Assembly (NCBI GenBank): GCA_964419225.1
Contig: CAYQPF010000010.1
Location: 1 to 64,000 of the forward strand
Source: CAYQPF01 sp964419225
Lineage (GTDB): Bacteria; Cloacimonadota; Cloacimonadia; Cloacimonadales; CAYQPF01
DNA: 64,000 nt
Reading direction: 5' to 3'
The notes beneath the pieces were generated by a model that ran no database searches, was not told the origin of the DNA, and saw nothing but the letters and a program-made list of their open reading frames with translations. Both the position numbers and the translations under genes were made by a program. This document shows positions 8,112 through 19,496 of the stretch, piece after piece (within the stretch, counting starts at the first letter, position 1; the number at the start of each line of letters is the position of its first letter).

Positions 8112-8486
8112 CTAAAGATCTTTGCTTCGTGTAAGTCGCTTATATTCCAGTTTTGGATTGCCAAAGTTTAAAATTAGTCCTACTTCTATACCAGTTGCTG
8201 TAAGATAATTTATTACCTGAGCACTATGCTCCGGAGTTAAAGCTCTTATTGCCTTCAATTCAACAATGACCTTTTCTTCTACAAGTAAATCACAGAAAAA
8301 TTCTCCAACCGGATTGTTTCGAAAAAAAACCTTAATAGGATACTGATTAAAGACAGACAGACCTTTTTCTTTTAACAAAATTATCATTGATTTCTCATAA
8401 ACAGATTCCAGAAAACCACTACCCAATTCGTTAATGACGTCAAACGCACAGTTAATAACAGTCTTAGTTATTTCTTCATGTTTCAT
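8112..8486 (-). CDS. GxxExxY family protein
   Basis: The 124-aa protein carries the signature GFLESVY (G-x2-E-x2-Y), then a PDDEXK-like core: F-x-CDLLVEEKVIVELKAIRAL, followed by HSAQVINYLTATGIEVGLILNFG. This is the GxxExxY family (TIGR04256), small proteins of unknown biological role that occur in variable copy number and often near repeats. Length is typical. AGGAGGA upstream supports the start at 8486. It is bracketed on both sides by inverted AGGATAGACAGGAT units, which suggests that gene and repeats moved together. Confidence 0.85.
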   Translation of the reverse strand: MKHEEITKTVINCAFDVINELGSGFLESVYEKSMIILLKEKGLSVFNQYPIKVFFRNNPVGEFFCDLLVEEKVIVELKAIRALTPEHSAQVINYLTATGIEVGLILNFGNPKLEYKRLTRSKDL

Positions 8487-8512
8487 GAAATATCCTCCTC
8501 TTCATATAATTA

Positions 8513-8636
8513 ACTTCAATGTTCAGGACAGACAGGATTTGAGAGACCTTGATCCTACTTCCGACACTCAGATTACAATTGTAAGTGTTAGAATTTATGC
8601 ATCTTCCCCTATCCTGAATATCCTGTTTATCGATGC
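8513..8636. repeat. AGGACAGACAGGAT hairpin repeat, right flank of the GxxExxY gene
   Basis: The left arm (ATGTTCAGGACAGACAGGAT, ending at 8538) and right arm (ATCCTGAATATCCTGTTTAT + CGATGC, 8611-8636) are imperfect inverse copies of the unit on the other side of the gene. The interior has no ORF with coding character. Confidence 0.65.
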
Positions 8637-8645
8637 AAAATTTCT

Positions 8646-9458
8646 CTAAAAGCGTTCCTTGGCTTTGGGAGATTTTCCGGCTCGTTTGGTTTTCTGAGCT
8701 TTTTCCTGTTGGAAGCTCCAGAGTTGAAAATTAGCTTTAGCTTCGAGAGTTTTTTCGAGGTTGTCGGGGAGTTGAGGGAAGAAATCGAGTCCTGTGACGC
8801 TTTCGACATAGTCAATAGAGACCGCGTACTTGGGCAGGGGATTGGTTGTAGCCTGGTTAGGGATAAGGAATCCTATGGCTTTTTTAACAGGATCCCTGTT
8901 ATCAAGGATTACTTTAAAGAAATACGGAGGGACGGCAACTTTATTCTTTTTCCCGATAGAGGGGAATTTCTTGGTCATCCAGACAGGTCCAGTGACAATG
9001 TACAATTCGTTATCAGCTTTAGCCCAATAGCGGACAGTTCTTTCCAGATCTTCCCAGATCCCGGCATTGAATTCGTGTAATTGAGGGCTCATATTGCTCA
9101 TGAAGAAGGATTCAGACATAGCCATTTCCGACCAGGCCATATCCGCAGCAGGAGCTAAATGCCCACGGTCATACCCTGATTTGACATAATCTGCAGTCTC
9201 AGCTGATTTTGTTTTAACCAGAGGATCAGGCCTGAAAGTACCTTTTCTCTTTCGTTTAATGGATACTTCTTTTTTGGTGAGCTTGTAAGCAACCCAGTCA
9301 GCCTGTTCATACTGTTCATTGTATTGGAGAGTATAGGCTTGATGTTTGATAATTTGGGCACCTTTTTTAACGACAGGAACAGCAAATTCAGAGTTTTCAG
9401 CAAATAGTATAAAAGTGGTACAGAGAATAAAAGCAAAGAGAAATAGTCGCTTATTCAT
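8646..9458 (-). CDS. Secreted DNA/RNA non-specific endonuclease (NUC1 family)
   Basis: The enzyme cleaves single- and double-stranded nucleic acids with a divalent metal. A signal peptide (MNKRLFLFAFILCTTFILFA) targets it to the periplasm or exterior. The catalytic motif DRGHLAPAADM places the general-base His at residue 100. The metal-ligand Asn is in EFNAGIW (N131); the 31-residue His-Asn spacing agrees with the family. The 270-aa length matches small NUC1 enzymes, and a basic tail (KAQKTKRAGKSPKAKERF) ends the protein. AGGAGAT precedes the start. It lies 19 bp after ligA on the same strand and may be the last gene of the yqhQ-prfA-corC-ligA operon. Likely roles are nutrient scavenging or clearing of extracellular DNA. 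Confidence 0.9.
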   Translation of the reverse strand: MNKRLFLFAFILCTTFILFAENSEFAVPVVKKGAQIIKHQAYTLQYNEQYEQADWVAYKLTKKEVSIKRKRKGTFRPDPLVKTKSAETADYVKSGYDRGHLAPAADMAWSEMAMSESFFMSNMSPQLHEFNAGIWEDLERTVRYWAKADNELYIVTGPVWMTKKFPSIGKKNKVAVPPYFFKVILDNRDPVKKAIGFLIPNQATTNPLPKYAVSIDYVESVTGLDFFPQLPDNLEKTLEAKANFQLWSFQQEKAQKTKRAGKSPKAKERF

Positions 9459-9477
9459 TTACAATCTCCTGAGGAGT

Positions 9478-12721
<3,244 letters not shown>

Positions 12722-12727
12722 CACTTT

Positions 12728-13798
12728 TTAACCATTGTTTAATTTTTCATTTTTATATGAAATTTTAAGTTGGTCGATAAACTCATCCAACTCACCCACA
12801 AGAATGCCATTGAGGCGGTATGATGTCAAGTTAATTCTATGATCAGTCACTCTGGACTGAGGAAAATTATAAGTACGGATCTTTGCGGAGCGGTCACCGG
12901 TGCCGACTTGGAGCTTACGGGCACTGGAGATTTCGGCTTCCTGTTTGGAGATTTCCATATCGAGTAAGCGGGCTCTCAGGTGCTTCATAGCTTTGGCTTT
13001 GTTCTTGATCTGGGATTTTTCATCCTGACAGGTCACAACCACACCGGAGGGAATGTGGGTAATACGTACAGCAGAATCTGTGGTATTAACGCTTTGTCCG
13101 CCGTTACCGGAGGAACGGTAAACATCGACTCTCAAATCATTATCACTGATCTCGATATCAACTTCATCAGCTTCCGGCAAAACTGCTACAGAGATAGCTG
13201 AGGTGTGAATCCGACCGCTGGCTTCTGTATTGGGAACTCTCTGTACACGATGTACACCGCTTTCGAATCTCATGTGTCCAAAAACAGCATCTCCATGCAG
13301 AGAGAATATGATTTCTTTAAGACCACCTATTCCTGTAGGGCTGGAGGAAATCTCGCTCAATTTCCAGTTCTTCCTTTGGGCATAATAGGTGTACATTCTG
13401 TAGAGATCAGCCACAAAAAGGGCAGCTTCATCACCGCCAGTTCCGGCTCTGATTTCCACGATAGCATCTTTATCATCATTTGGATCATTTGGTAATAACA
13501 GTGCTTTCAGATCTTCAGTCTTTTTCTCGATCTGCCCTTTGAGGATTTCAGCTTCTTCCTGAGTCATTTCCAGCATTTCTTTATCTGATTCGAAGGCCAT
13601 CATTTCTTCGCATTCAGCGAGAAGTTTTTCCAGTTTTTCCAATTCAGCATAGCATCTCATGATTCCGGCTACTTCGTTGAATCTTTTAGAGATCTTGCGG
13701 AATTCTTTTTTATCACTCATCAAAGAAGAGTCCACGACTTTGGCACTTAAAATGTCATATTCGCCTTGTAATTCTTTAATTCTTTCTACAGGGATCAT
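12728..13798 (-). CDS. prfA: Peptide chain release factor 1
   Basis: RF1 recognises UAA and UAG at the ribosomal A site and triggers peptide release. The GGQ catalytic motif is at residues 233-235 (SSGNGGQSVNTTDSAV). The codon-recognition P-x-T is PNT at 189-191 within RVPNTEASGRIHTSA, which marks RF1 rather than RF2. The N-terminal PCRF helices and full length (356 aa) are intact. Its ATG overlaps the yqhQ stop as ATGA (13795-13798). The usual RF1 partner prmC is not next to it here. Confidence 0.97.
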   Translation of the reverse strand: MIPVERIKELQGEYDILSAKVVDSSLMSDKKEFRKISKRFNEVAGIMRCYAELEKLEKLLAECEEMMAFESDKEMLEMTQEEAEILKGQIEKKTEDLKALLLPNDPNDDKDAIVEIRAGTGGDEAALFVADLYRMYTYYAQRKNWKLSEISSSPTGIGGLKEIIFSLHGDAVFGHMRFESGVHRVQRVPNTEASGRIHTSAISVAVLPEADEVDIEISDNDLRVDVYRSSGNGGQSVNTTDSAVRITHIPSGVVVTCQDEKSQIKNKAKAMKHLRARLLDMEISKQEAEISSARKLQVGTGDRSAKIRTYNFPQSRVTDHRINLTSYRLNGILVGELDEFIDQLKISYKNEKLNNG

Positions 13799-14784
13799 AC
13801 TATTTCCTTTGCATTAATAAAGTTAATATTTGTGTGTTCGGACATATCCATTTCCAAAGCACTTTTCATTGCCACGAGAGCAACTTCAACCATTTCATCA
13901 TCAGGCTGACCAGTTGTTATTTTTTGTAAAGCCATTCCGGGAGTGGTCATTAACTTCACAAACGGATGATCTATTTTTTTACCTGATAATCTGAGGACTT
14001 CATAAGAAATACCTGAGATCAGAGGTAATAAAAGAAAATGATAGCCGAGTCTCACCAGTAACTGAGGTACTCCGAAGTATTTGGAGACAAGAGTATCGAC
14101 AATAGAGAAGATCAGTATAGAGATCAAAAGCACAAAGAACATAAAACTGGTGCCACAACGCGGATGCAGAGTGGAAAAAGTCTGGATGTTGGAAAGAGAA
14201 AGGGTTGCTTCTTTTTCGTAGGCAAAGACGCATTTATGTTCTGCACCATGATAGCGGAACAGTCTTTTGACATCGTTCAGCAGACTGATAATCCAGATAT
14301 AGAGAATGAAGAAGACTATTCTGATTGAGCCGGCAAAGAGATTGAAATACATATTCTGTTTACTCAGATTCATTAGTTCAGCAAGTTTATAAGGTGCATA
14401 GGCAAAGAGCAGGAAAGCCATACCAAAGGCAAAGACGAAACTGAAGATTTCTTCCAGTTTGGCTCTGTTCTTGCCTTTTTCTTTTACTTTTTTTCCAGTG
14501 TCTTTTTCTTCCTGTTCCTTCCAGTCGATCTCGGCTCTTTGAGCTGAGAAGTTCAGAGATTTGAAACCGATGATCATCATTTCGATCAGGGATGCAAAAC
14601 CGCGGACAATGGGTAATCCCAGGAATTTATTGCTTTTAGTCACACTGATGAATTTTTCTTTGCTGATCTCGATAGTCTTATCAGCACGGCGTATTGCGGT
14701 TGCTATGTATTCTGGACCACGCATCATAACGCCTTCTATGACTGCCTGACCGCCTACTGCTATTTGTTTTTTTTCTTCTTTCAT
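13795..14784 (-). CDS. yqhQ: YqhQ-like DUF1385 membrane protein
   Basis: DUF1385 proteins resemble YqhQ of Bacillus and have no settled biochemical function. The family signature is present: VGGQAVIEGVMMRGP at the N-terminus, then GFASLIEMM, RRLFRYHGAEHKC and LHPRCGTSFMFF. Several hydrophobic helices span about residues 115-250. At 329 aa it is full length. GAGGT precedes the ATG at 14784. In many genomes DUF1385 lies directly upstream of prfA and downstream of rpmE, the same order as here, so the arrangement is conserved rather than accidental. Confidence 0.92.
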   Translation of the reverse strand: MKEEKKQIAVGGQAVIEGVMMRGPEYIATAIRRADKTIEISKEKFISVTKSNKFLGLPIVRGFASLIEMMIIGFKSLNFSAQRAEIDWKEQEEKDTGKKVKEKGKNRAKLEEIFSFVFAFGMAFLLFAYAPYKLAELMNLSKQNMYFNLFAGSIRIVFFILYIWIISLLNDVKRLFRYHGAEHKCVFAYEKEATLSLSNIQTFSTLHPRCGTSFMFFVLLISILIFSIVDTLVSKYFGVPQLLVRLGYHFLLLPLISGISYEVLRLSGKKIDHPFVKLMTTPGMALQKITTGQPDDEMVEVALVAMKSALEMDMSEHTNINFINAKEIV

Positions 14785-14900
14785 AAAACCTCATGGGTAT
14801 TTTTGATTAATCCAGCTTATGCAATATCTGCACAGAGTTTGGGTTGACGTGGGAGTCAACTCCTACATGCATTGTACACTGCATAATTAGGGTGAAAATG

Positions 14901-14947
14901 AATAAAAAAACACCACAATCTATAATAGACATATAGGTTGTGGTGTT
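14901..14947 (-). terminator. Intrinsic terminator of rpmE
   Basis: A 10-bp perfect stem (AACACCACAA at 14909-14918, TTGTGGTGTT at 14938-14947) is followed on the minus strand by seven T (14904-14910). It lies 11 bases past the rpmE stop. Confidence 0.88.
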
Positions 14948-14958
14948 CTATAAATTTG

Positions 14959-15162
14959 CTAATTGCTTTTAGCGTATTTTTTGTTGAATTTTTCTACTCT
15001 ACCGGCTGTATCGAGCAATTTTTGCTTTCCGGTGTAGAAAGGGTGGCATTCTGAGCAAATTTCAACCGTTAAATTTGTGGTGGTTGATTTGGTCTCAAAT
15101 TCGTTTCCACAGGCACATTTAACAAGCACCTTTTCGTATTTAGGATGGATTCCGTTTTTCAT
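14959..15162 (-). CDS. rpmE: 50S ribosomal protein L31 (zinc-binding form)
   Basis: This is a ribosomal large-subunit protein at the intersubunit bridge. It is 67 aa with KNGIHPKY at the N-terminus and four zinc-ligand cysteines (C16, C18, C36, C39), marking the C+ form. A TTGACA-based promoter lies about 40-70 bp upstream and a strong terminator directly downstream, so it is monocistronic. Confidence 0.97.
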   Translation of the reverse strand: MKNGIHPKYEKVLVKCACGNEFETKSTTTNLTVEICSECHPFYTGKQKLLDTAGRVEKFNKKYAKSN

Positions 15163-15204
15163 TTATATCTCCTTTTACTTACACATTATTTTCTTTCTTA
15201 AAAA

Positions 15205-15233
15205 CAAAATTAATTCTCAAGTACTTATGTCAA
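15205..15233 (-). promoter_or_regulatory. Promoter of rpmE
   Basis: On the minus strand TTGACA (15228-15233), a 16-bp spacer and AATTTTG (-10 region, 15205-15211) precede rpmE. The -10 is non-canonical but resembles the TATTTTG form found at three other genes in this window. Confidence 0.5.
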
Positions 15234-15604
15234 GGACTTTTATCAAAAGAAGGACGCTTTTCGAGAGTTTAGCCACCGAAGTCCACCGAACCGTTCGCGA
15301 AAGATGAGAAAGGAAAAGGCGGTAGGTGTTGGTATCAGTGGGTGACGATTAATAGATCGCAGAGTGGATCGGGAGAAGGTGTCAGGTGCCAGGTGTCGGG
15401 GGTCAGTAGAGAAAGAGAAAGCAACAGAAACACTGACTTACACTGACGAGGAAAAGAGATCTACAGCAGCAAATGGAAGTGAAAACAGGCTAAGAGCAGA
15501 GAGAATACGGATAATTCAAAAAGGGTTTCAACTTCAGGTTGTAACCCTTTGATCATAAAGAAGTTTTCAGTTGATTATTCTTTTTTAAGCAAAACTAATA
15601 AAAT
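15234..15604. other. Repeat-filled spacer without a gene
   Basis: The spacer holds degenerate short repeats: GTGTCAGGTGCCAGGTGTC near 15379 and a copy of the ACACTGACT-type repeat with its GAGATCTACAGC tail (about 15427-15480). An in-frame stretch at 15364-15552 crosses both repeats and has no coding character. Confidence 0.6.
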
Positions 15605-18600
15605 CTAATCTTTATTCACCTCTGAAAATTCCAACCTCATTAGATCCTTCAGCCAGTCAAGTTCCAACTCTTTCTCAGTAAATAAATAGAAAGAAGGTTT
15701 GATGATCTCGATCGAAGCATTATACAAGATCTCAAATTTGGAATATACTCTCAGAAGAGAGAATGCCTTAGAGAAATCTGCAAATAAACTGTTGTCTTTT
15801 TGGTTAAAAATATACATTTTTTCATTGGAAACAGTATCTTCCCAAATCATGAAGCGACCTTGACTCCAAAGGTGATAATTCTCTCCACCGTTTAGAGTGT
15901 GCTTCTTTGAATGAGCACCTGAATGAAAGTGTAAGCGATGTTCGTGATCAGGTTTAAAGTTAAGGGCAACCATTTCTCCACAATAGGTAACCAATCCGCT
16001 ATTATTTTCAAATTGAGCAAAAGATGCCAGGATCGGCAGTCCGGGTGCCAACAGGTAATAGTTTCTGGTCTTAATTCCTTTCATTTCCTCAATATTATGA
16101 TATTCCACTTCAATGTAAAATCCCTTCCAAACATTTCCATATTGATCCTGCATTTCACAGAATTCAGCGTTTCTGGGTTCGTTCAATAAGTTAAGAGTAG
16201 TGTAGTTAGGCTGCATGGGTGATAATCCGCCCAGCCAGGGGTTTTGAGTTCCTTTGATGCCATATTCAGGGAAGTTGGAATAGATCCATTCCTTTTGCTT
16301 ATAACCAAGAGAATATACTATAGGAGCATAAGCAGAGCATGTTTTTAATTTCAGCACTCCGTTATCCAAGACCATAACTTCTTTACCTTCTTCTTCCTGA
16401 GTTAATTGCAGTACAGGTTCGGTGGTTGTTTTAAAGAGTACTTTTGCCTGCTTATCTTTTTTGAAACCATAGTCCACATCCAGGGATATAATATTCAGCC
16501 CGGGATTATCGCAGGAAAAGGGAGTCAGATCAATTTTCTTTTCTGAATTTATGGTATGGGTCTGCTTTTCTACCAACACTTCATTTACGAAAAGTTCAAC
16601 ACTTTTTTGATTATAAACTTCCGTATAATCTATTAATTGTGCTGCATTGATCTCTTGCAGAATTGGGTTGCCGGAATTTATGACTAATTCGCGATCAGGT
16701 CTGGTTAAGGAAGACAGGGTAGTATCCTGTAGTGCATAAGCTCTTAACTGATCAGGAGTCTTAAACATATTCAGAATAAGTTTCAAAGGTTTGGACATAG
16801 TATTTATGGGCAGTTCAAACAAATTATATTTAAAATAAACCTGTTTACGATCATCAATATCAGGTTCAATTCCATCCGGGAAAAGGACAGAAAATGTATT
16901 TCCATCTGATTCTGCAAATAACCAGTTTTCTTCCAGTTTTTTTGGTATTGGTGTAAACTGATTATCATCCACGAAGGAAACATTTCTGATCAAGTCACCT
17001 TTATGAGCAAAGGTAAAGGTCCAATTTCTTAGGATTGTGCCAAACTCCAACACCAGGGTATCTTCATATGAGCCAAAATCGTTAACAACAACATAGCACT
17101 CTAAAACACCTGAAGAAAATAATCTGAAAATGCGGGTTAAATCCACACCAGGAAATTTGCGGGATTTATAACTCAGGGACATTTCTGTGTAATCAGGTAA
17201 ATCCTCCAGCTTGTAAGCATATGGTTTTATACTGAGAAACTCATCGTTGTAGGTCTCTCCTAAATAGAAAGAATTGAAATTTAGCATAGTTCCGTAAATA
17301 TGGTAAAATCTGTCGGTTATCTGATTGTTCCCTGTTTTGACTATCCAATAGAACAGCCCATTCCTCAGATAATAGGTATCTTTTGTTTTAGCAACATATT
17401 TTCCCCACAGCATACCTGCACGTAAGACCATTTCATCTTCATAGGTAATGATATCATTTTCACTGGTTCTGGCTTTTATCTTTATATTTTGGATATACAT
17501 TAAGGACTCTTTAGCAGTACATGAGATATAAATACTTTTCTTTTCTGAGGCTTCCAGACTAAATTTCAGCAAAGGTTCCAGAAAAGTTATTTTTTCCTGT
17601 TCTGGAAATTGTATTTCATAATCAGTTTTCAATTTCAAATTGTTTTCTAAATTGAAGAGAAATTTTATTTCTTTATCGGGAATATCAAAGGTTCCATATT
17701 GCATTTCAGACATTGTTAAAGGATATTTTGCATCAATTCCAATGCCAAATATGGCTGACTTACCATTCACGGTTATGTGAACAGATACTGCAGGTTTGGT
17801 ATTAAACTGATTCTCTTTTTCAGGCATAAGCAATAGTTTGAAATCTCTGATTATCTCTAATTCTTTATCAATAGTAAATGATTCCTCCACTGGGAAAGAC
17901 ACAATTTGATCGATGATACCTTTTAAGTCAACGGTCAGCGGTTTATCAGTTTTATTATGAATCAGAATAGACAGTTTTTGATTAAGACCGATGATTGGTT
18001 TTGCCGAGGGTGTGGAGATCTGGATTTGAAAATCAGCACAATCTAAAAAATTCATAAGTCTGCCGGATGCCTCAAATCGAGCTTCTAACCTTTTGTCATT
18101 TTTTTCCCAGACATAATCATACTCGATAAAATCACCCTTCTTTTCGCCATCATGGACAATTTCATAACTTCTTTTCTGGTCCTGGTATTTATCAAATTGG
18201 TTCAGGTAAAAAGCTGTCAGTTCATTCTTGATGAGATAAGGGATGAAATTAATAAAGAAAGTATAGCTTTGTTCTACTTTTGTCCAGATGAAGCCGCATT
18301 TTTTGTATAAGGGTACTGCTTTTGTATTTCCTTCCCAGGTAAACAAATACAAATGAGGATAACCAAGTTCGATTGCTCTCTCCAGACATTTCAGGACCAG
18401 CAATTTCCCCAGTCCCTTTCCATGATACTCAGGATCAACGGACAGCATATTTATGATTATTCCGCCTGGTACTTCCGGAAACGGACCCAGATTCACATAT
18501 CCGACGGCCTTTTCGCCTTCCATAAGCAGATAACGATTGATAAACTCGTTTTTATTTTGATGTTGAATTTCTCTTTCTTCAGTCATGTTGAATTCATATC

Positions 18601-18688
18601 CATTCCAGCCGGAACTGCTTCTATTCCACATATCTGCTGATGCTTTTGCGTAAGTATTATCATATTCCACTAAACGAATTTCTTCCAT
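15605..18688 (-). CDS. GNAT acetyltransferase fused to a large beta-rich domain of unknown function
   Basis: Residues 1-150 form a GNAT N-acetyltransferase domain: VGYVNLGPFPEVPGG, IINMLSVDPEYHGKGLGKLL with the acetyl-CoA pyrophosphate loop (HGKGLGK), CLERAIELGYPHLYLFTWEGN and PLYKKCGFIWTK. The remaining 870 residues have no family I recognise. They are rich in alternating hydrophobic and aromatic strands (FYWIVKTGN, FYHIYGTMLNF, SLSYKSRKFPGVDLTRIFRL) and read like consecutive beta-sandwich modules, similar in style to carbohydrate-active enzymes or galactose-mutarotase folds. There is no signal peptide, so it is likely cytoplasmic. GGAGGATTT precedes the ATG at 18688. The gene stands alone between repeat-filled spacers. 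No frameshift is visible across its 3.1 kb. Confidence 0.8.
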   Translation of the reverse strand: MEEIRLVEYDNTYAKASADMWNRSSSGWNGYEFNMTEEREIQHQNKNEFINRYLLMEGEKAVGYVNLGPFPEVPGGIIINMLSVDPEYHGKGLGKLLVLKCLERAIELGYPHLYLFTWEGNTKAVPLYKKCGFIWTKVEQSYTFFINFIPYLIKNELTAFYLNQFDKYQDQKRSYEIVHDGEKKGDFIEYDYVWEKNDKRLEARFEASGRLMNFLDCADFQIQISTPSAKPIIGLNQKLSILIHNKTDKPLTVDLKGIIDQIVSFPVEESFTIDKELEIIRDFKLLLMPEKENQFNTKPAVSVHITVNGKSAIFGIGIDAKYPLTMSEMQYGTFDIPDKEIKFLFNLENNLKLKTDYEIQFPEQEKITFLEPLLKFSLEASEKKSIYISCTAKESLMYIQNIKIKARTSENDIITYEDEMVLRAGMLWGKYVAKTKDTYYLRNGLFYWIVKTGNNQITDRFYHIYGTMLNFNSFYLGETYNDEFLSIKPYAYKLEDLPDYTEMSLSYKSRKFPGVDLTRIFRLFSSGVLECYVVVNDFGSYEDTLVLEFGTILRNWTFTFAHKGDLIRNVSFVDDNQFTPIPKKLEENWLFAESDGNTFSVLFPDGIEPDIDDRKQVYFKYNLFELPINTMSKPLKLILNMFKTPDQLRAYALQDTTLSSLTRPDRELVINSGNPILQEINAAQLIDYTEVYNQKSVELFVNEVLVEKQTHTINSEKKIDLTPFSCDNPGLNIISLDVDYGFKKDKQAKVLFKTTTEPVLQLTQEEEGKEVMVLDNGVLKLKTCSAYAPIVYSLGYKQKEWIYSNFPEYGIKGTQNPWLGGLSPMQPNYTTLNLLNEPRNAEFCEMQDQYGNVWKGFYIEVEYHNIEEMKGIKTRNYYLLAPGLPILASFAQFENNSGLVTYCGEMVALNFKPDHEHRLHFHSGAHSKKHTLNGGENYHLWSQGRFMIWEDTVSNEKMYIFNQKDNSLFADFSKAFSLLRVYSKFEILYNASIEIIKPSFYLFTEKELELDWLKDLMRLEFSEVNKD

Positions 18689-19321
18689 AAATCCTCCAAT
18701 AGTCTGAGTTCATAACAATTACTTATTATAATTTATTCTTATTTGTCAATAGAAATTGCGGAGGGCAGGGAAAGATAACTCACCCCCGGCCCCTCTCTTG
18801 GAAAGCGAGGGGTGTGAATGTTAACAATCCATTCCAGAACATACCCTTGGTAAGGGAAGGGGATGCTTTGAGAAATGGACGATATGGACTCAATGGACTA
18901 TATGGACTTTTCCAGGCGTCAGGTGCCAGTGGGGAAATAACCCATCCCGTTCCGTTCCCTGGGTAAGAGAAGGTGAAATGACAGGTGAAAGTAAATGATA
19001 GCCTGAAGGCATCAGAAAGGGAAATTTCCGAAACACAGACTAACACTGACTAACACTGACAAGAGATGAGATCTGAGGCTATAGTATGAGTGTATTGTTT
19101 GATAAGGGAGAATCCACAAGGGGTGTTGAAGAGAAAGACTCTATCTATGACTTAACTGTATATTTATCAAACAATTGTAAATATGGGTTCAAAAAAGACA
19201 TTAGAAACAGGAAATATTTTCCCATTTTGGGGAGAAAGGGAAAATATTAGAATAGTAGTAAACGCGTATTAAAATATATAACTTCCATTATAACAATACT
19301 TTAAAGCGATGTGAACAACAT

Positions 19322-19337
19322 TGGCACAGGGGATGCA
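19322..19337 (+). promoter_or_regulatory. Candidate sigma-54 (RpoN) promoter of the flagellar operon
   Basis: TTGGCACAGGGGATGCAT matches the -24/-12 pattern TGGCACG-N4-TTGC except at two positions and has the exact GG-N10-GC spacing (GG 19323-19324, GC 19335-19336). It lies about 160 bp upstream of flgI. Sigma-54 control of rod, hook and ring genes is known in many flagellated diderms. Confidence 0.5.
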
Positions 19338-19444
19338 TCTAATAAGATTGGTTAGTTTATAGAGTGTATCGAGTGACAGATTTCCTCTTTGTGGTTGAAG
19401 AGGAATTCATGACGCCCATTTGGTTCGGTTAGTAAATTTCAAAG

Positions 19445-19460
19445 GGGGAAGGGATTCCCC
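19445..19460 (+). promoter_or_regulatory. Candidate CsrA-binding hairpin in the flgI leader
   Basis: GGGGAA-GGGA-TTCCCC forms a perfect 6-bp stem with a GGGA tetraloop, about 35 bases upstream of the flgI start. CsrA binds A(N)GGA exposed in hairpin loops, and csrA is encoded in this same operon. Confidence 0.35.
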
Positions 19461-19496
19461 TGAGTTTTTAATAATCATTAAGAAGAGGAAATGAAG

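Larger units (their letters stand above)
18689..19490. other. 802-bp spacer before the flagellar operon
   Basis: No gene is supported here. The left half carries degenerate repeats (AATGGACTATATGGACT near 18890; GCGTCAGGTGCCAG near 18918; an ACACAGACTAACACTGACT repeat with ATCTGAGGC tail at 19031-19082). The right half holds a candidate sigma-54 site (19322), a TTCCTCTT/AAGAGGAA hairpin (about 19381-19404) and a GGGA-loop hairpin (19445-19460), so it is probably the regulatory region of flgI. Confidence 0.6.

Noticed and set aside
8434..8649. Plus-strand open frame across the GxxExxY start region.
   Set aside because: It translates the repeat arms and the reverse of the GxxExxY gene; no ribosome-binding site.
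14816..14900. GTTGACGTGGGAGTCAAC palindrome upstream of yqhQ as an operator.
   Set aside because: It is a fair inverted repeat, but no -10 fits at a proper distance and no regulator can be tied to it; evidence too thin for a feature.
18689..19490. A missing flgH or flgA gene in the spacer before flgI.
   Set aside because: No frame with coding character exists in either strand; the region is repeats and leader.
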